Below, piece by piece: positions 54,247 through 63,894 of a stretch of DNA of 64,000 nucleotides. Source of the stretch: Salinisphaera orenii subsp. halophila YIM 95161 (GTDB lineage: Bacteria > Pseudomonadota > Gammaproteobacteria > Nevskiales > Salinisphaeraceae); assembly GCF_003732545.1 (NCBI RefSeq), contig NZ_AYKF01000121.1:45987-109986 (forward strand). Reading direction: 5' to 3'. Numbering within the stretch: the stretch's first letter is position 1; every line of letters starts with the position of its first letter. Below the pieces are notes generated by a model. It ran no database searches. It saw only the letters and a program-made list of their open reading frames with translations, and was not told where the DNA came from. The position numbers and the translations under genes were made by a program.

Positions 54247-55245
54247 TCAGGACGGCGGCATCAGGCTGTCCTTGACCTCGATGCCCTGCTCCTCGAAGAA
54301 CCGGACGGCCCCCGCATGCAGCGGAATGGACATGCCCTCCAGCGCCGATTCCAGCGTGAAGTACTTCTTCAGGTTCGGGTTCGGAATATCGTTGTAGAAC
54401 GCGTCCTTGTGGTCGGCGAAGACCGTCTTCATGAACTGATAGACGACGTCTTCGGAGACATCCGACGAGGTCACCAGCGAGGCCTTCAGCGTGATCGAGG
54501 TCACGTCGTCGTCGATGCCCGGATAGGTGCCGCCCGGAATCGTGATCTCGGTATAGAACGGGTATTTCTCGTTCAGCGCCTCGATCCGCTCCGAGGGGAT
54601 GGATACCAACTCGATCGGCGCGGTCTGGGCGGCTTCCGTGATCGCCGAGGCGCCGAGGCCGACGGTGTAGAACATGGCGTCGATCTGACCGTCGCGCAGC
54701 AGCCCCACCGCGCTGCCGGAACTGCCGCGAACCGGCGCCTTGAGATCATCGAGACTCATGTCGAAGGCGCCGAGGACATTCTTGACGTCCTGTTCCGTAC
54801 CCGAGCCGATGTCGCCGACGTAGACGCGCTTGCCCTCGAGATCGGACAGGCTGTCGATGTCCGCGTCCTCGCGCGCCAGCACCTGAATGGTCTCCGGATA
54901 GAGCACGGCCATGCCGCGGAGATTATCGACCGCTTTGCCGTCGAAGGCCTCGACGCCGCGGCCCTTGTAGGCGTAGTAGGCGATGTTGTTCTGGCTGATG
55001 CCCATCTGCAGCTGGCCCTCGCCCACGGCCCGGCAGTTGAACACCGATGCGCCGGTCGAGCGCGCGTTGGCGCGTATGTCGATACCCGCCTCGTTGACGA
55101 TCTTGGCCATGCCGACCGCGGTCGGATAATAGAGGCCGCTGGTCGAGCCCGAGCCGATGGTGACGAAGGTCTTGGCCGAGGCCAGCGGCGCGACGCCGAG
55201 CACCAGCGCGGCCGCCAGCAGGCTATGTACAAGTTTGAAACGCAT
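54247..55245 (-). CDS. TAXI-family TRAP solute-binding protein
   Basis: A 332-residue periplasmic binding protein. A signal peptide (MRFKLVHSLLAAALVLG, cleaved after ASA at residue 24) precedes the family start FVTIGSGSTSGLYYPTAVGMAKIVNE; SQNNIAYYAY and VYVGDIGSGTEQ are typical TAXI segments. The ligand class cannot be told from sequence; glutamate-like and other organic acids are known for the family. It is the first gene of the leftward TRAP set and is divergent from an SDR gene. Confidence 0.93.
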   Translation of the reverse strand: MRFKLVHSLLAAALVLGVAPLASAKTFVTIGSGSTSGLYYPTAVGMAKIVNEAGIDIRANARSTGASVFNCRAVGEGQLQMGISQNNIAYYAYKGRGVEAFDGKAVDNLRGMAVLYPETIQVLAREDADIDSLSDLEGKRVYVGDIGSGTEQDVKNVLGAFDMSLDDLKAPVRGSSGSAVGLLRDGQIDAMFYTVGLGASAITEAAQTAPIELVSIPSERIEALNEKYPFYTEITIPGGTYPGIDDDVTSITLKASLVTSSDVSEDVVYQFMKTVFADHKDAFYNDIPNPNLKKYFTLESALEGMSIPLHAGAVRFFEEQGIEVKDSLMPPS

Positions 55246-55513
55246 CGTGAGATCCCCCGGAGTGTCGTGGGCCCGCGGCGGATGCGCCGCGAGCGATCGA
55301 TTCGAGTCTAGAACAAGCACCGGAAAACCGAAACCGGCGGGCAGTCGCGCGGCTTCCGGCCGCCGGGCCGTCGCGCGGGCGCCGCGTACACGGCCAGGCA
55401 GCCACCCACCGGCCCCGCGCGGCCCGAGGCGTGGAACACCGCTTGAGGCGCGCACCTGGCGCATCACGGCATTCGACCCCATGATTGCCGGATCATCTTT
55501 CGTGGAGCATGCA

Positions 55514-56708
<1,195 letters not shown>

Positions 56709-58025
56709 ATGACGTTTCATTTCATGCGGCCCGCGCGCAGCGAACTCGTGCTCGACGAGCTCCGTACCCAGAATCGCCACCTGTCCGATGCGGATCGCGA
56801 GCGCAAGTACCGCAAGATGGAACGCACGCCCTACCGCTTCTTCCGCGGCACCAACCACCTGTTCTGGCGCGACGTCTGGCAGGACTGGCGCATCTATATG
56901 TTCGGCGGCCTGCGGGACACCCAGACCTGGCTGCAGGGCGACGCCCACGTCTACAACCACGGCGCCTACGGCGATGATCGACAGGGCGTGCACTACGGCA
57001 TGGACGACTTCGACGACGCGGTCATCGGCGACTATCAGTACGACCTGTGGCGCCATGCCGCGAGCATGGTGCTCGACGCCGAGGAGAACGCAGGCCTGTC
57101 CGCCGGGCAGGCCCGCCGCGCCATCCGTCATCTGCTGGGCGTGTATCTGGACACGCTGGCCGCCTACACCGCCGGCACTGGCCCGGAGGACATCCACGTC
57201 ACCTACATCAACAAGCCCCTCGGGCCCTTCATGCGAAAGGTGCTCGCCAAGCGGGGTCCGAAGCGCTATCTGGCGAAGTGGACGGTGGTCGAGGACGGCG
57301 AGCGCCGCTTCAATCTGGACACGAAGAAAATGGGCGCCGTGTCCGCGGCCGAGCGCAGCCAGCTGCTCAAGGCACTGCGCGAGCAATATCCCGAGACGCT
57401 GCGCAACGGCGGCCGGGAACTGTCGCCCGCGCATCTGCGCGTCAAGGACGTCGCCCGACGTCTGAACGCCGGCACCGGCTCCCTCGGCCTGTCACGCTAC
57501 TACGCCCTCATCTCAGGCGCCAGCGACCGCCTCGAGGACGACCTCATCCTCGACATCAAACAGCAAACGCCGCCGCCGGCCTACCGCGTCATGAACGCCC
57601 GCGAGAAACGCCTGTGGCGACGCAGTTTCGCTCACGAGGCCCAGCGTCACGCGCTGGCCTTCCAGGCGCTGGCCAATCACCCGGACGAATACATCGGCTG
57701 GCTGACTCTGGACGATACCGTCTACTCGGTACGCGAACGCTCGCCCTACAAGAAGGACTTCCCGACCCACAAGGTCCGCGACTTCAAGCAGTATCGGCGA
57801 CTGGCGCGTCAGTGGGGCCGGATCATGGCCCGGGAACATCTCCAGGGCGCCGAGGCCCTGCGGCCGGACGATCCGGCCTATTTTTCGCGCGCGGTGCTCG
57901 ACCGCTGCGACACGCGCCGCGAGTCGTTCAAGCAGATGATCGTGGACCTGGCTTTCACCTACGCCGACTGCGTGCGTCGGGACCACGCGGTGTTCGTCGC
58001 CGAACGCGCGGCCGAATCCGGCTGA
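56709..58025 (+). CDS. DUF2252 family protein
   Basis: A 438-residue member of DUF2252, an uncharacterised family distantly related to aminoglycoside phosphotransferase/protein kinase-like folds. Visible family motifs are YRFFRGTNHLFW, the catalytic-loop-like LQGDAHVYNHG and the metal-loop-like MDDFDDAV followed by YDLWRHAAS. The motif order supports an ATP-dependent kinase-like activity, but no substrate is known. It stands alone in the window. Confidence 0.87.
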   Translation: MTFHFMRPARSELVLDELRTQNRHLSDADRERKYRKMERTPYRFFRGTNHLFWRDVWQDWRIYMFGGLRDTQTWLQGDAHVYNHGAYGDDRQGVHYGMDDFDDAVIGDYQYDLWRHAASMVLDAEENAGLSAGQARRAIRHLLGVYLDTLAAYTAGTGPEDIHVTYINKPLGPFMRKVLAKRGPKRYLAKWTVVEDGERRFNLDTKKMGAVSAAERSQLLKALREQYPETLRNGGRELSPAHLRVKDVARRLNAGTGSLGLSRYYALISGASDRLEDDLILDIKQQTPPPAYRVMNAREKRLWRRSFAHEAQRHALAFQALANHPDEYIGWLTLDDTVYSVRERSPYKKDFPTHKVRDFKQYRRLARQWGRIMAREHLQGAEALRPDDPAYFSRAVLDRCDTRRESFKQMIVDLAFTYADCVRRDHAVFVAERAAESG

Positions 58026-58405
58026 ATCGCGGCCATTCGACACCCCGCGCAACGCGAGCCGCGGGGCCGCCGATTCAGGCCGCCTAGACGCGGGCGGCGA
58101 CGGTGGCTGTCGGGCCGCATTGCGCGAGTACAGCCTTGCCGATCCTGCTGCGCCGCGCTCGCCCGGGAGCCTGCTCGGCCCGCAGCGTGGTTGGCTCGGA
58201 TTCGAGAGTCGCATCGCGCGGCACGGTTGGATACTGCACTGATCCGGACGGTCGGCGCACGTCGAACCATGCCCCGCGCTCGATAGGCCCGAGCCGCGAT
58301 CCGGCATGGCCCACGCTCGTATCGCCACGTGACACGGCCGAGGCCGCGGGCCGCAACGGATCGAACGTTGCGAGGGACCGCCGGCCCCGCCCGCATCCAC
58401 CGCAT
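58026..58405. other. 380-bp gap, nothing recognised
   Basis: Lies between the convergent DUF2252 and alpha/beta hydrolase genes. No supported gene or clear terminator was found. Confidence 0.3.
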
Positions 58406-59464
58406 CTAGTCGCCGTCGAGGAACAGCTGCGTCTCCGCGTACAGCTGGGGCGCGTGCTTCTCGAGATTGAGGAAATGGGTGCCGTCGCCGATCACCACGT
58501 AACGCTTGATCGACGCACCGAGCGCCGCGTACAGCCCGCGCGCGTCGGCGTCCGTGGCCGTCGGATCGTCGTCGCCACGTATGACCAGCGTCGGCACCTC
58601 GATCTTCGAGGCGTCGTAGACCGCACGGCCGTTGAATATCTCCCACAGATCCACCAGAACGCCGTTCGGCGCCTTGATGACGTCGTCCTCGGCTTCGTCC
58701 GGCGCCATGTCGATCATGGCGTCGTACCAGCGAGAGAAGACCGCCGGATCGCGCCACGCGGCCGGATCGTCGGCGTCGATCTGTGCGGCCCAGCGCTCGT
58801 CGGCCTGCGTCCGGGTGACGGTGCGATAGGCACCGACGTCGGCCAGCTTCGACGGCGCTTCGGGATCGGCGAGTTTTTCCGTCCAGGCCGGATTGTCGTG
58901 CCGGTAGACCGGCGCATAGAGAACGAGGCGGTCGATCCGGTCACCGTGCCGGGCGGTGAACATGCCGCCAGTGACCGTGCCCCAGGACCAGCCGACGAGA
59001 TCCACGCGCTCATCGCCGCTGTCCTTGCGGATGAAGTCGATGACGTCGCCCATGTCGGAGATGACGTCCTCGGCACGGGCGAACGGCGGATTGTCCTCGG
59101 CGGGCGCCTGCATCGCCGCCGGCCGCGTGGAACGGCCGTAACCGCGCTGGTCCATCGCATAGACGCGATAGCCCGCCTCGGCCAGCCGTGCCATCCAGCT
59201 GGGTCCGTCGGCCAGCGCCGTGTCGAAGGTATGGCCGGGATAGGTCGCCCCATGGACGAAAAGCACCGCCTCGCCGTTGGCCGCTGCGTCGTCCGCCGGC
59301 GCGCGTTCACGCACGTGCAGGCGTACGTCGGCGTCGCTGCTGCTCTGGACAGTATGGGTGGCCGAGGTCGTGGCCGCATGCGCGGGCGCGGCCAAGACCA
59401 GCGCCGTCATCGCAGACAACAGATATCGACGCAGATGCGGACGTCGGATAGCGATATCGGTCAT
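58406..59464 (-). CDS. Exported alpha/beta hydrolase
   Basis: A 352-residue hydrolase with an N-terminal signal peptide (basic start, then YLLSAMTALVLAAPAHA, cleavage near residue 34). The nucleophile elbow is GWSWG, HGATYPG is the oxyanion-hole region, the acid is probably in RGDDDPTATDAD and the catalytic His in GDGTHFLNLEKH. Start ATG 59464 has GGGGAG upstream. It acts outside the cytoplasm on an ester, lactone or similar substrate. No neighbour suggests which. Confidence 0.87.
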   Translation of the reverse strand: MTDIAIRRPHLRRYLLSAMTALVLAAPAHAATTSATHTVQSSSDADVRLHVRERAPADDAAANGEAVLFVHGATYPGHTFDTALADGPSWMARLAEAGYRVYAMDQRGYGRSTRPAAMQAPAEDNPPFARAEDVISDMGDVIDFIRKDSGDERVDLVGWSWGTVTGGMFTARHGDRIDRLVLYAPVYRHDNPAWTEKLADPEAPSKLADVGAYRTVTRTQADERWAAQIDADDPAAWRDPAVFSRWYDAMIDMAPDEAEDDVIKAPNGVLVDLWEIFNGRAVYDASKIEVPTLVIRGDDDPTATDADARGLYAALGASIKRYVVIGDGTHFLNLEKHAPQLYAETQLFLDGD

Positions 59465-59859
59465 GGGATCTCCCCGTGCGGACGCGCAGATCGATGCTAG
59501 CAGCACGCCGTCGTCGCGCCCATGCGACTTACGTCACACGTCCGCCGGATCGGAGCGGCCGGCCACCGGCGAGCGATGGGCGGGTAGCGCGATACCGCCA
59601 ACCCTGCGAACGCAATGCCGCGCAGCGGCGAATCCGGAACCGCGCACGGCGGAGCTGGCCTGCGATCCGCGTATCCGCAGGAGCGGCGCGTCCCGCCCCA
59701 CCAGGCGGCGACACCACCTGGCTTCGATACCGCCGCGGGCCCGCGTGAAGTCCCACGGCAACGCGACCTCGGCAACCGTCGGCGCGATCTCGCCCGGACG
59801 CGTGGCCCACCGGCAGCGAGGTCACGGACGATCGCGTGTCACGCCACCGCCCGCGTTCG
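59465..59859. other. 395-bp gap, nothing recognised
   Basis: Lies between two leftward genes, upstream of the exported hydrolase and downstream of mgtE. Candidate frames are Arg/Pro-rich without motifs. No repeat or terminator with a T-run was seen. Confidence 0.3.
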
Positions 59860-61044
59860 TCACAACAGCACCCAGCTGGCCAGGAACAGCATCAGCCCCA
59901 TGCCGAGAATATCGGTGAATGTGGTCAGAAAGATGCTGCTGGCCATGGCCGGATCGGCGCCGAAGCGCTTGAGCGTGAGCGGCACGACCACGCCGAAGAT
60001 GCCGCTGCCGGTGCAGGCGCCGAGCATGGCGACCAGAATCACCACGCCGAGCATGACCGCGTTCGCCTCGCCCGACATCGAGGCATAGAGCCACATGGCG
60101 ACACCGGCGACGATGCCGACCACGAAGCCGTTGAGCGCGCCCAGCAGAGTCTCCTTGCGCAGCAGCTTGCCCACGGGGTATTCGTCCAGCTGACCGAGCG
60201 TGAGCCCGCGCAGGGTGATCGCCAGCGCCTGACAGCCGGTATTGCCGCTCTGACCGGCGAGCACCGGCAGGAACGCCGCCAGGGCCACGATCTGCGTGAT
60301 CGTATCCTCGAACATGCCGACCACGAAGGCGGCGACGAAGGCCGTGAGCAGGTTCACCTGAAGCCACGGATGACGCATGCGGAACGCGCTGAGAATCGGT
60401 GTGGTGACCTGCTCCTCGCGCGACACACCGACCTGGGCGCCGGCCTGGCCGGTGACCTCGACGACGACACGTTCGAACAGCTGCCAGCCGCGCACGCTGC
60501 CGAGCAGACGCCCCTCGTCGTCGACCACCGGGTAGACCGGATAATGCCGGGCGAGTGCGGCGCGCACCGCGGCATCGATATCGGTGCCACTCTTGAACGC
60601 GAACGGCTCGGCGACCATGATTTCCGCCAGACGCTGACCGGGCTTGGCCAGGACGATATCGCGCATGCCGACCACGCCCACCAGCCGGCCGGCGTCGACG
60701 ACGAAGATGTAGGTGATCTCGGCCACCGACTCGCTGGCGACCAGGAACGCCACGGCCTCGGCCGCGGTCTGCGTCGATTCGAGAATCGCCGGGGCCGGCA
60801 CCACCAGCTCGTCGATACGTGCATCGATATCCGAGGCGACGGCCTGCGTAGTGGCGCCGGCGGCCTGCTCTTTCGCGGCACCCGACAGCTGCGCGGCCAC
60901 GGCCAGCGCCTCCTCGTGCGGCATCTGCGCCAGCAGCGCGCGGATCTCTTCGGGCGATCGGCCGCTGAGCGTGCGTGCCGCGTCCGCCGGCGTCTGGCCG
61001 TCGATATCCTCGCTCGGTGGCGACATCCTCGATGGGTCGTTCAT
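59860..61044 (-). CDS. mgtE: MgtE-family magnesium channel with shortened N-domain
   Basis: A 394-residue Mg channel. Two CBS domains span about residues 85-200 and five transmembrane helices fill 228-394. The pore signature LAGQSGNTGCQALAI is intact, and the conserved Asp of the last helices is seen in TTFTDILGMG. Typical MgtE proteins are about 450 residues; here only about 85 residues precede the first CBS domain, of which about 45 (TPADAARTL to AVAAQLSG) resemble the superhelical N-domain that helps gate the pore. ATG 61044 has GAGG 6 nt upstream. An in-frame start at 61113 would not restore the missing domain. Confidence 0.92.
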   Translation of the reverse strand: MNDPSRMSPPSEDIDGQTPADAARTLSGRSPEEIRALLAQMPHEEALAVAAQLSGAAKEQAAGATTQAVASDIDARIDELVVPAPAILESTQTAAEAVAFLVASESVAEITYIFVVDAGRLVGVVGMRDIVLAKPGQRLAEIMVAEPFAFKSGTDIDAAVRAALARHYPVYPVVDDEGRLLGSVRGWQLFERVVVEVTGQAGAQVGVSREEQVTTPILSAFRMRHPWLQVNLLTAFVAAFVVGMFEDTITQIVALAAFLPVLAGQSGNTGCQALAITLRGLTLGQLDEYPVGKLLRKETLLGALNGFVVGIVAGVAMWLYASMSGEANAVMLGVVILVAMLGACTGSGIFGVVVPLTLKRFGADPAMASSIFLTTFTDILGMGLMLFLASWVLL

Positions 61045-61214
61045 GAAATCCTCGGGCAGCGCGCTGCCGGTGCATGGGCGATGAGCCATTATTAGAGCGC
61101 CCGAGTCCAGCAATTCAAGCGCGATGTGATCGCACGCAACCGACGCCCTGCCCCGGCGGGCCCGCGCGTCATAGGCAGCCCCGCATCGACGCGACGTGCG
61201 AAGGCTCGGGCAGA

Positions 61215-62189
61215 ATGGCGCAGCAGATCACATTCGAGTTCGCAATGATCCCGCCAACGTTCGACCACGTCCGCCGCGCCCGGGAACGGATCGCGCCCTG
61301 GATCCACCATACGCCGGTCCTCACCAGCACGACCTTCGATACGATGAGCGGCGCGCGGCTGTTCTTCAAATGCGAGAACCTTCAGAAGGCCGGCGCATTC
61401 AAGTCTCGCGGCGCGGTCAACGCGGTCTTCGGGCTGAGCGATGCCGAGGCCGCGCGCGGCGTGGCCACCCACTCCAGCGGCAATCACGGCATGGCACTGG
61501 CGCGCGCGGCGGCCTGCCGCGGTATCGAGGCCACGGTGGTCATGCCCGAAACCGCACCACGAGCCAAGATCGAGGCGGTGCGCGGCTACGGCGGGCACAT
61601 CGTGTTCTGCGAGGCGCGCAACGCGGCACGCCGGGAGACGCTCGACGCCGTGGTCGCCGACAGCGGCGCCAACGTCGTGCCGCCCTACGACGACGCCCGC
61701 GTGATCGCCGGCCAGGGCAGCTGCGCGGCGGAACTGCTGGAGGATGTAGCCGATCTGGACATCGTCATCGCGCCGATCGGCGGCGGCGGACTGATCAGCG
61801 GCACCGTGCTGAGCTGCCGCGCGCTGTCGCCGGCGACCCGCGTGATCGCCGCCGAACCCGCCAACGCCGACGACGCCCGGCGCTCGCTCGATGCCGGCCG
61901 ACGCCTGATCGAGGACGCGCCGGACACCATCGCCGACGGCCTCAAGGCCTCACTCGGCGAGCTGACCTGGCAATTCGTTTCCCGGGAGATCGACGACATC
62001 CTGCTCGCCGAGGAAGACGAGATCGTCGCGGCCATGCGGCTGCTCTGGCAGCGCATGAAGCTCGTCGTGGAACCGTCCTGCGCGGTGCCGCTGGCGGCCA
62101 TCCTGCGCCATGCCGAGGTCTTCGCCGGGCGTCGCGTCGGTGTGATCCTGACCGGCGGCAACGTCGATCTCGACCGGCTGCCCTGGTAG
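61215..62189 (+). CDS. Threonine/serine/3-hydroxyaspartate dehydratase-like PLP enzyme
   Basis: A 324-residue fold-type II PLP enzyme. The PLP lysine is in KAGAFKSRGA, the substrate loop is SSGNHGMA, the phosphate-binding glycine loop is GGGGLISG, and it lacks the C-terminal ACT regulatory domain of IlvA. This matches the serine racemase / threo-3-hydroxyaspartate ammonia-lyase / catabolic threonine dehydratase branch. ATG 61215 or ATG 61245 could be the start; the second gives the more usual IPPTFDHV opening. It could offer a second route from serine to pyruvate. Confidence 0.88.
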   Translation: MAQQITFEFAMIPPTFDHVRRARERIAPWIHHTPVLTSTTFDTMSGARLFFKCENLQKAGAFKSRGAVNAVFGLSDAEAARGVATHSSGNHGMALARAAACRGIEATVVMPETAPRAKIEAVRGYGGHIVFCEARNAARRETLDAVVADSGANVVPPYDDARVIAGQGSCAAELLEDVADLDIVIAPIGGGGLISGTVLSCRALSPATRVIAAEPANADDARRSLDAGRRLIEDAPDTIADGLKASLGELTWQFVSREIDDILLAEEDEIVAAMRLLWQRMKLVVEPSCAVPLAAILRHAEVFAGRRVGVILTGGNVDLDRLPW

Positions 62190-62225
62190 ACGGGCGACGG
62201 TGGACGCGCGCTCACGCGCGGGCGC

Positions 62226-62471
62226 TCATTCCTCGACCCGGGCGCCGTCGGCGTCGGCGTCGAACGCTATCGTGTAGTCGGTGCCGGCGATGAGCGGTAC
62301 GTCGGCCTCGTTGGCTTCGGCCACGTTGACGACCACTCGCCCGCCCGGCGCCCTTTGGCCGCCATGGGCCTCGGCGACGCGGCAGGCCGCGACCTCGGGG
62401 CTGTCGGCATCGATCAGGTGCTCCTCGCCGCCGATCTCGCAGACGAATCGCATCAACGGCAGATCGGTCAT
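62226..62471 (-). CDS. Small hypothetical protein overlapping a YbiI-like gene
   Basis: An 81-residue acidic protein with no recognised domain. It begins in the stop of the zinc-finger gene (ATGA overlap), which strongly suggests it is translated and functionally linked. The sequence contains a short beta-rich pattern (MRFVCEIGGEEHLIDA, then GGRVVVNVAEA) and a single Cys. Confidence 0.6.
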   Translation of the reverse strand: MTDLPLMRFVCEIGGEEHLIDADSPEVAACRVAEAHGGQRAPGGRVVVNVAEANEADVPLIAGTDYTIAFDADADGARVEE

Positions 62472-62737
62472 CGAAGCTGGCTGTCCTTGCTCGCCCGGCG
62501 GTTGAAGCCGGAACTGTCGCGCGACTCGGCGTCGGCCGCCTCCTGGCAGGCCACGCACAGGCGCACGCCCGGGATCGCCTCGCGCCGGCGCTCGGGGATC
62601 GCATCGCCGCATTCCTCGCACTCGCTCAGGCTCTCGCCGGCCTGTCCCAGCCGGCTGCGTGCCAGTTCCACGCCTTCCGCGACGGTGCTGTCGATCTGTT
62701 CCTGTACCGCGCCTTCGCGCGCCCAGCCGGTCGCCAT
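62468..62737 (-). CDS. DksA/TraR-type C4 zinc-finger protein (YbiI-like)
   Basis: An 89-residue protein opening with GWAREGAVQEQIDSTV and carrying the four-cysteine finger in CEECGDAIPERRREAIPG followed by RLCVACQ. This matches YbiI, a short relative of DksA and TraR that lacks the long coiled coil with the acidic tip. It may touch RNA polymerase, but its function is not established. GGAG precedes the ATG. Confidence 0.88.
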   Translation of the reverse strand: MATGWAREGAVQEQIDSTVAEGVELARSRLGQAGESLSECEECGDAIPERRREAIPGVRLCVACQEAADAESRDSSGFNRRASKDSQLR

Positions 62738-63050
62738 GGTCCCGCTCCGGTTCGTTCCAGTTGTTCAGCATTACCCAAGCCGAAGCCTGTTTCAAGCGCC
62801 GCGCAGGGGCGGGCTCGGGCCCGAAGCGCGGCCCGAGCCGGTGCCGGCATTGCCGCGGCGCCCGAGGCAGCGACACGGCCGCGCGAGCGCGGCGACCGCA
62901 CGGCGCGATCCGAAGCCGCTTCCCCGGGGAGCGCGTCGAGCGGTCACGTCGTTCGGCCCGGGCTTCTGCAGCCCATATCCCGGCGGCCTCGGCAGCCTTC
63001 GCCCCGGTCGCGGCCGGCGTTGCGAGCGTCGTCTGGGACCGGGCCTGCCC
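62738..63050. other. 313-bp gap, nothing recognised
   Basis: Lies between the retropepsin-like gene end and the YbiI-like gene start, both leftward. It must carry the promoter of the latter unless transcription continues from upstream. No motif recognised. Confidence 0.3.
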
Positions 63051-63557
63051 TCAGGCGTCACCCGGCGCCTGCAGGATCAGCCGCCCGTTCTCCTGGCGCA
63101 GATCCACATGCCGCAGGAAGGTCATGCCCAGCAGCACGAAGTCCGCGTCCATCGACGGATTGATCGAACCGCGCACGTCGCGCACGGCCAGGCCGCCGAT
63201 CTCGATCCGGTCGAGCGTCGTGGCATAGGCGCGCACGGTCCCGGCCGCGGTCTGGACGCGCATACCCGGCCCGCGCCTCAGGCCGAGACGCTCGGCGATA
63301 TGACCGGGCACGGCGACGTGGCTCGCGCCGGTATCCACGAGCAGCTGCACCGATTGGCCGTTGATTTCGCCGGGCACCCGATAATGGCCGCCCGGGCCGG
63401 CCTCCAGCACCAGCCGCGACGGCGCGCCGGCGCCGGTCACGAGGCCGCTGTTGGGCCGGGCGCGCCGATCGAGCAGCGTATCGAAGCCCCACCACAGCAG
63501 CAGGAGCAGCGCGAACACGGCAATCATGGGCCGCAGGGCGCGTAAGGCGTCGGACAT
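63051..63557 (-). CDS. Membrane-anchored retropepsin-like aspartic protease
   Basis: A 168-residue protein with one N-terminal membrane helix (residues 10-25) and a periplasmic retropepsin-like domain. The catalytic motif is VQLLVDTGASHVAVP, and the second hydrophobic element is VLLGMTFLRHVDL. It matches the bacterial clan AA protease family (TIGR02281 type), active as a dimer. Its targets are unknown. Confidence 0.88.
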   Translation of the reverse strand: MSDALRALRPMIAVFALLLLLWWGFDTLLDRRARPNSGLVTGAGAPSRLVLEAGPGGHYRVPGEINGQSVQLLVDTGASHVAVPGHIAERLGLRRGPGMRVQTAAGTVRAYATTLDRIEIGGLAVRDVRGSINPSMDADFVLLGMTFLRHVDLRQENGRLILQAPGDA

Positions 63558-63732
63558 GGAGATGCAACCGGTGGAGACCGCGCCACTCTAGCGCCTGTCA
63601 CCACTTCACACGAGCCCGCGCCAAGCGCTTCCTGACAATCGACCATGGGCGGCAAGATGAGGCGTCGTGCGCGCCGCACGGTCACTCTGCGCCAGCGTGC
63701 GACAACGCGGGATGGCCGCATCTTGTTCATTT

Positions 63733-63768
63733 CATGGGCGCTTGGCCCGAAGGGTCGGGCCTCCCATG
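63733..63768. repeat. Nested hairpin within right-end repeat
   Basis: CATGGG (63733-63738) pairs with CCCATG (63763-63768), enclosing GGCCCGA and TCGGGCC arms (about 63744-63750 and 63755-63761). The GGCCC-ACCCTTCGGG core on the minus strand recurs at about 27705-27718, so the hairpin belongs to the dispersed repeat. Confidence 0.5.
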
Positions 63769-63819
63769 AACAATCGACCAGGACGCTCTGTTGCCAGTCT
63801 TGATCTTGGCACACCACGA

Positions 63820-63894
63820 TCGGCGACTCGCGCCTTGCAGAACACGATTTGCGGTCCCCAACGCGGTGTTCGCATGAGGTGTTAACAGGCCCTA
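63820..63894 (-). repeat. Dispersed repeat, copy B (inverted relative to copy after dinB)
   Basis: Reading leftward from 63894, TAGGGCCTGTT and the following about 65 bases align with copy A at 27615. Together with the hairpin at 63733-63768 it occupies the gene-free right end (63558-64000). No transposase frame is complete in the window; the sequence to the edge (GCCCGGATATTGCATC at 63935-63950) may belong to an adjacent mobile element, which cannot be confirmed here. Confidence 0.6.

Noticed and set aside
63524..63817. 97-codon leftward frame in the right-end repeat as a transposase fragment
   Set aside because: It reads through the dispersed repeat but shows no DDE or other transposase motif, so only the DNA repeat is reported.
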